In this document: one piece after another, positions 59,944 to 64,000 of the stretch
Position numbering within the stretch: position 1 is the stretch's first letter
Layout: each line of letters starts with the position of its first letter
Origin: Zhihengliuella sp.
GTDB taxonomy: Bacteria > Actinomycetota > Actinomycetes > Actinomycetales > Micrococcaceae
DNA: 64,000 nt
Assembly (NCBI RefSeq): GCF_031178195.1
Contig: NZ_JAPSJL010000011.1
Coordinates: forward strand, 1-64,000
Reading direction: 5' to 3'
The notes under the pieces: generated by a model
Told to the model about the DNA's origin: nothing
Databases searched by the model: none
The model's input: only the letters and a program-made list of their open reading frames with translations
Translations under genes and position numbers: made by a program

Positions 59944-61491
59944 TCAGTCGTGGGCGGCGGGTGCGACGGCGACCGGCTGGCGGCGCAGTGCCCGGTGGAT
60001 GACGACCGCAGCCACGACGGCGGTCGCCATCCCGATCGACGCCGTGACGGCGACCCCGGAGTCGAACGCGTGGGCGGCCGACGCCAGCAGCGCGGCGGCC
60101 TGGTCCGCGGGCAGGTGCGCGGCGACGTCGTGCGCTCCGCCGAGCGTCTGCGCGGCCGCGGCCGCATCGGCCCCGCCGATGCCCTCCGGCACGCGGAGGT
60201 TCCGCGTGTAGGCGGCGTTGAGGAGCCCGCCGAGGACGGCGGTGCCGAGGACCGTGCCGGACTCGTAGGCTGTCTCCGAGATGGCCGATGCCGCGCCCGC
60301 CTTCGCCGGCGGGACGGCCGACAGCGCCAGATCGTTGGAGAGGGTCTCCGAGAGTCCGACGCCGGCTCCGAGCACCGCGAACGCTCCCATGAGCGGCAGC
60401 ACCGAGTCCGCCTGCGCGACGACCAGGACGAGCGCGTAGGCGACCGCGTTGAGGCCGAGGCCGGAGACCATGAGCGTGGAGACGGCGACGCGGCGGACGA
60501 GCCGCGCCGCGGACAGCCCGGAGACGATCGACAGGGCCAGGCCCGGGATCATGAGGACGCCGGCCTGCATCGGGGACAGGCCCGCGACCAGCTGCAGGTG
60601 CTGGGTGAGGAAGTAGATGAACCCGACCATCGAGAAGACGCTGAGCAGGTTCACCGCGAGCGCGCCGGAGAAGGTGGGGTTGCGGAAGAGCCGCACGTCC
60701 AGCATGGGGATCGGCCAGCGCAGCTGCCGGCGCACGAAGAGCCAGCCGCTGACCAGTCCGACGGCGACCGCGGCCGCAGCGACGACGGGGTCGGCCCCCT
60801 TGGCGGCCAGCTTGATGCCGAAGACCAGCGGCGCCAGCGCGAGGATGGCGAGCGCGATCGAGAGCGGGTCGACGGGGCCCGGCCGCGGGTCCTTGAACTC
60901 CGGGATCAGGAATGGACCGCCGACGAGGATCGGGAGCAGCATCGGGACCGCCAGGAGGAAGACCGAGCCCCAGGCGAAGTGCTCCAGCAGCCAGCCGCCG
61001 AGGATCGGGCCGAGGGCCGCGCCGCCGGCGAACCCGGCGGCCCAGATCGCGATGGCGCGGCGGCGCTCGTCCTGGTCGGTGAAGATGCTCCGGATCAGCG
61101 ACAGCGTGGCGGGCATCAGCATGGAGCCGAAGAGACCCAGCAGGGCGCGGGCGGCGATGAGCCACTCGGCGCTGGGGGAGAAGGCGGCGAGCGCGGAGAC
61201 GACGCCGAAGCCGGCGCTGCCGATGAGCAGGATCCTCCTGCGGCCGATCCGGTCGCCGAGGCTGCCCATGGGGACCAGCAGGCCGGCCAGCACCAGCGGG
61301 TAGACGTCGATCATCCACAGCAGCTGGTCCGAGGTCGGCGCCAGCGCCTTGGACAGGGCCGGGACGGCGAAGCTGAGCACGGTGTTGTCCACGGAGATCA
61401 GCAGCACCGGGAACATGAGCACGGCCAGCGCGAGCCAGCGACGGGTGCTGGACGGGGCGGTGGTGCGCGCGGCGGCGGTGGACGGTGTCAT
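59944..61491 (-). CDS. MFS exporter, DHA2 (SmvA/QacA-like, 14 helices)
   Basis: 515 residues with 14 predicted helices. DHA2 marks are LLISVDNTVLSFAVPALSKAL in helix 1, the motif A MGSLGDRIGRRRIL, and motif C-like GPILGGWLLEHFAW in helix 5. Such proteins export cationic dyes, quaternary ammonium compounds and methyl viologen. The gene is divergent from a TetR regulator with a shared palindrome, the standard arrangement for inducible efflux. Confidence 0.92.
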   Translation of the reverse strand: MTPSTAAARTTAPSSTRRWLALAVLMFPVLLISVDNTVLSFAVPALSKALAPTSDQLLWMIDVYPLVLAGLLVPMGSLGDRIGRRRILLIGSAGFGVVSALAAFSPSAEWLIAARALLGLFGSMLMPATLSLIRSIFTDQDERRRAIAIWAAGFAGGAALGPILGGWLLEHFAWGSVFLLAVPMLLPILVGGPFLIPEFKDPRPGPVDPLSIALAILALAPLVFGIKLAAKGADPVVAAAAVAVGLVSGWLFVRRQLRWPIPMLDVRLFRNPTFSGALAVNLLSVFSMVGFIYFLTQHLQLVAGLSPMQAGVLMIPGLALSIVSGLSAARLVRRVAVSTLMVSGLGLNAVAYALVLVVAQADSVLPLMGAFAVLGAGVGLSETLSNDLALSAVPPAKAGAASAISETAYESGTVLGTAVLGGLLNAAYTRNLRVPEGIGGADAAAAAQTLGGAHDVAAHLPADQAAALLASAAHAFDSGVAVTASIGMATAVVAAVVIHRALRRQPVAVAPAAHD

Positions 61492-61528
61492 GGCTGTTCC
61501 CAGGGTGGAAGGGGCGGTGGTTCGTCAA

Positions 61529-61551
61529 TAACTGTACCGGCCGGACGGTTA
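61529..61551. promoter_or_regulatory. TetR operator between the exporter and tetR
   Basis: TAACTGTACCG and CCGGACGGTTA flank one G, matching as inverted arms at 8 of 11 positions (TAAC-GT-C). It is in the 115-bp gap between the divergent genes. Confidence 0.6.
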
Positions 61552-61593
61552 AGAAGGAAGCGTCTGTGCCGCGCCTCACCGCGCGCGGCTCGA

Positions 61594-61599
61594 TAGAGT
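61594..61599 (+). promoter_or_regulatory. -10 box (TAGAGT) of tetR
   Basis: TAGAGT ends 7 nt before ATG 61607; GTG 61598 is then not the start. Confidence 0.5.
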
Positions 61600-61606
61600 G
61601 GCTCCC

Positions 61607-62188
61607 ATGGCCCGTCCCCCTGCCGCCCGCGAGAAGATCCTCGCCGCCTACTGCGAGATCGTCAGCAGCGAGGGCGAGCGCGCCGCGACCCTCGAGGCGA
61701 CGGCCGCACGCGCCGGGGTCTCCAAGGGCGGGCTCCTGTACCACTTCAAGAGCAAGGACGCGCTGGCCGACGGTGTCCTCGAGCGCCTGGGCCAGGCCGC
61801 GGAGGCGGATCTGGCCCGCATGCGGGCGTCGCCGGAGGGGCCGTCGCGCTACTTCGTACGGACGTCGGTCGAGACCGGCACCGAGCTGGACACGTTCTTC
61901 GTCGTCGTCATGCGGCTCGCCGCGGGGCAGCACCCCGGGGCGGCCGAGGCGCTCGCCGCCGTGCACGGCTCCTGGTGGCAGCTGATCCGGGAGGAGGTCG
62001 GCGACGACGCCGTGGCGGACACGATCATGCTGATCGGCGACGGCATCTACCACCACGCCGCGATGCCCGGCTCCGGCTCGACCGGCTCGACGGCCGGGTA
62101 CTTCCGCGGCCGCCTCGACGCCGTGCTGGAGCAGGTCGACGAGCTACGCGCACTCGCCCGGGCCCGCACCGCGTCGGGTGCCGGCTAG
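61607..62188 (+). CDS. TetR family regulator
   Basis: 193 residues. The HTH (about 8-55) is IVSSEGERAATLEATAARAGVSKGGLLYHFKSKDAL, and the C-terminal TetR_C-type ligand domain runs to about 185. It likely represses the divergent DHA2 exporter and itself through the shared palindrome until a toxic cation binds. It overlaps the convergent lipoprotein gene by 4 bp. Confidence 0.92.
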   Translation: MARPPAAREKILAAYCEIVSSEGERAATLEATAARAGVSKGGLLYHFKSKDALADGVLERLGQAAEADLARMRASPEGPSRYFVRTSVETGTELDTFFVVVMRLAAGQHPGAAEALAAVHGSWWQLIREEVGDDAVADTIMLIGDGIYHHAAMPGSGSTGSTAGYFRGRLDAVLEQVDELRALARARTASGAG

Positions 62189-62541
62189 GACCCTCCCGCG
62201 CCGGTCTCCGTGCAGGCCGCGGCGGCCTCGTCGAGCAGATCCTGCGGGGCGGAGTCGCCGGCCTCGGCGACCCGGCGCAGCGGATCCAGGAGGTCGGCGG
62301 GGACCCCGGCGGCCTCGGCCGGCTCGACGAGCGAGGACAGGAGCGCGACGTCGGACGCGTCCAGCGTGCCGTCGGTCACCGGCGCGCAGATCCTCGCCAC
62401 GACGTCCCGCCGGGCGGACTCGGTGACGGAGTCCACGGCCGAGGCGGCGGCGTCCTCGGTGGCCTGCTGGACCTGGGTACAGCCCGTGAGGCCGAGCAGC
62501 AGGACGGCGGCGGCCAGGACGGCGGATCGGGTTCCACGCAT
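62185..62541 (-). CDS. Small putative lipoprotein
   Basis: 118 residues. The signal with lipobox LTGC gives lipidated Cys21. The rest is an acidic, helical unrecognised domain with two cysteines (in RICAPV and AACTET). TAGACT is 6 nt before the ATG, supporting start 62541 over GTG 62547. Outer-membrane-face anchored; function unknown. Confidence 0.75.
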   Translation of the reverse strand: MRGTRSAVLAAAVLLLGLTGCTQVQQATEDAAASAVDSVTESARRDVVARICAPVTDGTLDASDVALLSSLVEPAEAAGVPADLLDPLRRVAEAGDSAPQDLLDEAAAACTETGAGGS

Positions 62542-62599
62542 GTCCACAGTCTAGGGCTGCGGATCGCCGAGCATGGACCGGCTGCGGCAAGATGGACCG

Positions 62600-64000
62600 G
62601 TGACGATCTCCAACGCAGCACCCACAGGCCAGACCACCCCCACGGCACCCAGCCCGACGACGCCGGGCCCCGCGTCGCCAGCCTCCCCGGCGCCCGGTGC
62701 CGGGACCCGGGCGGTGGTCGCACGGATCGCCGAGGAGCTCGGCGTCCAGGCGTGGCAGGTGCAGGCCGCCGTCGACCTGCTGGACTCCGGCTCCACCGTC
62801 CCGTTCATCGCCCGCTACCGCAAGGAGGCGACCGGGACCCTCGACGACACCCAGCTGCGCACGCTCGAGGAGCGCCTGCGCTACCTGCGCGAGCTCGAGG
62901 ACCGCCGGGCCGCCGTCGTCAAGGCCATCGACGAGCAGGGCAGGCTCACGGACGCGCTGCGCGCCGCGATCGCCGGCGCCACGACCAAGACCGAGCTCGA
63001 GGACCTCTACCTCCCCTATAAGACCAAGCGCCGGACCCGCGCACAGATCGCCCGCGAGGCCGGACTCGAACCGCTCGCCGACGCGCTGCTCTCCGACGTC
63101 GGGCTGGACCCCCAGGACGCGGCCGCCCACTACGTGAACGACGCCGTCCCGACCGCCGACGACGCCCTCACCGGGGCGCGGGCGATCGTGATCGAGCGGG
63201 CCGGGCAGGACGCGGAGCTGGTCGCCGAGCTGCGCGAGCGGCTCTGGAAGCGTGGCGTCCTGCGCTCCGCCGTCGCACCCGGGGCCGGGGAGGCAGCCGG
63301 GAAGTTCTCCGACTACCAGGACTTCGCCGAACCGCTGCACCGCCTGCCGGGGCACCGGATCCTGGCGCTGCTGCGCGGCGAGCGCGAGGGCGCGCTGGCG
63401 CTGACCCTCGGCGAGGCGGATCCGGCCGACGAGGAGGCGCTCGCCGAGGCCCGCGCGGGCTACGAGGCCGCCGTGGCCCGCGCCGTGGGTGCCGACGCTC
63501 CGGCCGGCTCGCCGGCCCACGGCTGGCGGAGCCGCACCGTCCGGCTGGCCTGGAAGAGCCGGATCCTCACCCGGCTGGAGACCGACCTCCGCACGCGGCT
63601 CTTCGAGGCGGCCGAGGAGCAGGCGGTGCGCGTGTTCGCCGACAACCTCCGCGACGTCCTGCTGGCGGCCCCGGCGGGCAACCGCACGGTCCTCGGCCTC
63701 GACCCCGGCCTGCGCACGGGCGTGAAGGTCGCCGTCGTCAACGGCACCGGCCGGGTGGTGGACACGGCGACGATCTACCCCCACGCCAACGGGAAGTCCA
63801 GCACCAAATGGGAGGACTCGCTCGCGGTCCTCGAATCGCTCGCGGTGCGGCACGGGACCACTCTGGTGGCCGTCGGCAACGGCACGGCCAGCCGCGAGAC
63901 GGACCGGCTCGCCGGGGAGCTCCTCGCCCGCCTCGCCGGCAACCCGGCCTACGCGGAGGCGACGGCCGCGGCGGGCGTGCGCCCGGCGAAGGTCATCGTG
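62600..64000 (+). CDS. tex: Tex family RNA-binding protein, N-terminal part (cut by window edge)
   Basis: 467 codons are visible from GTG 62600 to the window end, with no stop. After a Pro/Thr-rich leader (about 35 residues) comes the Tex helical region: VPFIARYRKEATGTLDDTQLRTLEERL, LYLPYKTKRRTRAQIAREAGLEPLA, then the YqgF-like domain VLGLDPGLRTGVKVAVVNGTG and VAVGNGTASRETDRLA. The S1 domain would lie beyond the window. Tex proteins bind RNA and affect transcription and gene expression. CAAGAT 6 nt before the GTG may be its -10. Confidence 0.95.
   Translation, partial: MTISNAAPTGQTTPTAPSPTTPGPASPASPAPGAGTRAVVARIAEELGVQAWQVQAAVDLLDSGSTVPFIARYRKEATGTLDDTQLRTLEERLRYLRELEDRRAAVVKAIDEQGRLTDALRAAIAGATTKTELEDLYLPYKTKRRTRAQIAREAGLEPLADALLSDVGLDPQDAAAHYVNDAVPTADDALTGARAIVIERAGQDAELVAELRERLWKRGVLRSAVAPGAGEAAGKFSDYQDFAEPLHRLPGHRILALLRGEREGALALTLGEADPADEEALAEARAGYEAAVARAVGADAPAGSPAHGWRSRTVRLAWKSRILTRLETDLRTRLFEAAEEQAVRVFADNLRDVLLAAPAGNRTVLGLDPGLRTGVKVAVVNGTGRVVDTATIYPHANGKSSTKWEDSLAVLESLAVRHGTTLVAVGNGTASRETDRLAGELLARLAGNPAYAEATAAAGVRPAKVIV

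Overview
The window is ordinary chromosome from a high-GC Gram-positive bacterium. It is most likely one of the Micrococcales, near Micrococcaceae such as Arthrobacter, Kocuria, Citricoccus or Nesterenkonia. The evidence is very high GC at third codon positions, many GTG starts, a BldC/excisionase-like mini-HTH protein, a FurA-type regulator, a fructose-PTS operon carrying the general PTS genes, a single-chain PutA, a split assimilatory nitrite reductase and a uroporphyrinogen-III synthase with a winged-helix tail. Many start codons sit 6-7 nt after a TAnnnT box, the pattern of leaderless transcripts common in Actinobacteria. The genus is inferred, not shown.

Layout. 1-5.4 kb: the end of an IS481-type transposase, a small membrane protein, Lrp/AsnC and mini-HTH regulators, tRNA-Ala(CGC), an RraA-like protein, a lipoprotein, a NUDIX hydrolase, a FurA-type regulator and a GntR/FCD regulator. 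5.4-15.7 kb: DNA-3-methyladenine glycosylase, an MFS carrier, a VOC protein, tRNA-Ala(GGC), a pterin-carbinolamine-dehydratase/phosphoesterase pair, a Ca2+/H+ antiporter, pyruvate oxidase PoxB, a DNA/RNA nuclease, a membrane protein and an overlapping pair of SMR exporters. 15.7-24.4 kb: an MHS-type carrier, a PucR regulator opposite ppnP, a PfpI-like protein, a HAD phosphatase, a fatty-acid desaturase, an SRPBCC-epimerase fusion and a GlsB/YeaQ protein.

24.7-32.9 kb is a proline-use locus (putP, a LysR regulator and divergent putA) followed by an NCS1 permease coupled to an NTF2-like protein. 33.3-39.5 kb is the operon fruR-fruK-fruA-ptsI-ptsH with overlapping genes. It should take up fructose as fructose-1-phosphate, phosphorylate it to the 1,6-bisphosphate, and supply enzyme I and HPr to other PTS permeases. 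39.8-52.3 kb: a GH15 glucosidase/trehalase, an MFS exporter, UDP-glucose dehydrogenase, a thioesterase, a flavoprotein/XRE-cupin divergon, a 3-hydroxyisobutyryl-CoA-hydrolase-like enzyme, a secreted phosphodiesterase with a lamin-tail domain, a luciferase-like flavoprotein and a cold-shock protein. 52.6-59.3 kb is a nitrite-reduction and siroheme block: nirD and a CbiX chelatase on one strand, nirB-cobA-hemD on the other, with a GlnR-like half-site between. The end holds a DUF1697 protein, a DHA2 exporter with a divergent TetR regulator, a small lipoprotein and the start of tex.

No CRISPR array, rRNA, prophage, toxin-antitoxin pair or recognisable defence system was seen, and I found no clearly undescribed multi-gene system. 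The best leads are local: a siroheme methyltransferase fused to a worn-down dehydrogenase domain, a chelatase gene without a convincing start, the NTF2-NCS1 pair, several palindromic operators and a repeated leaderless-promoter signature.
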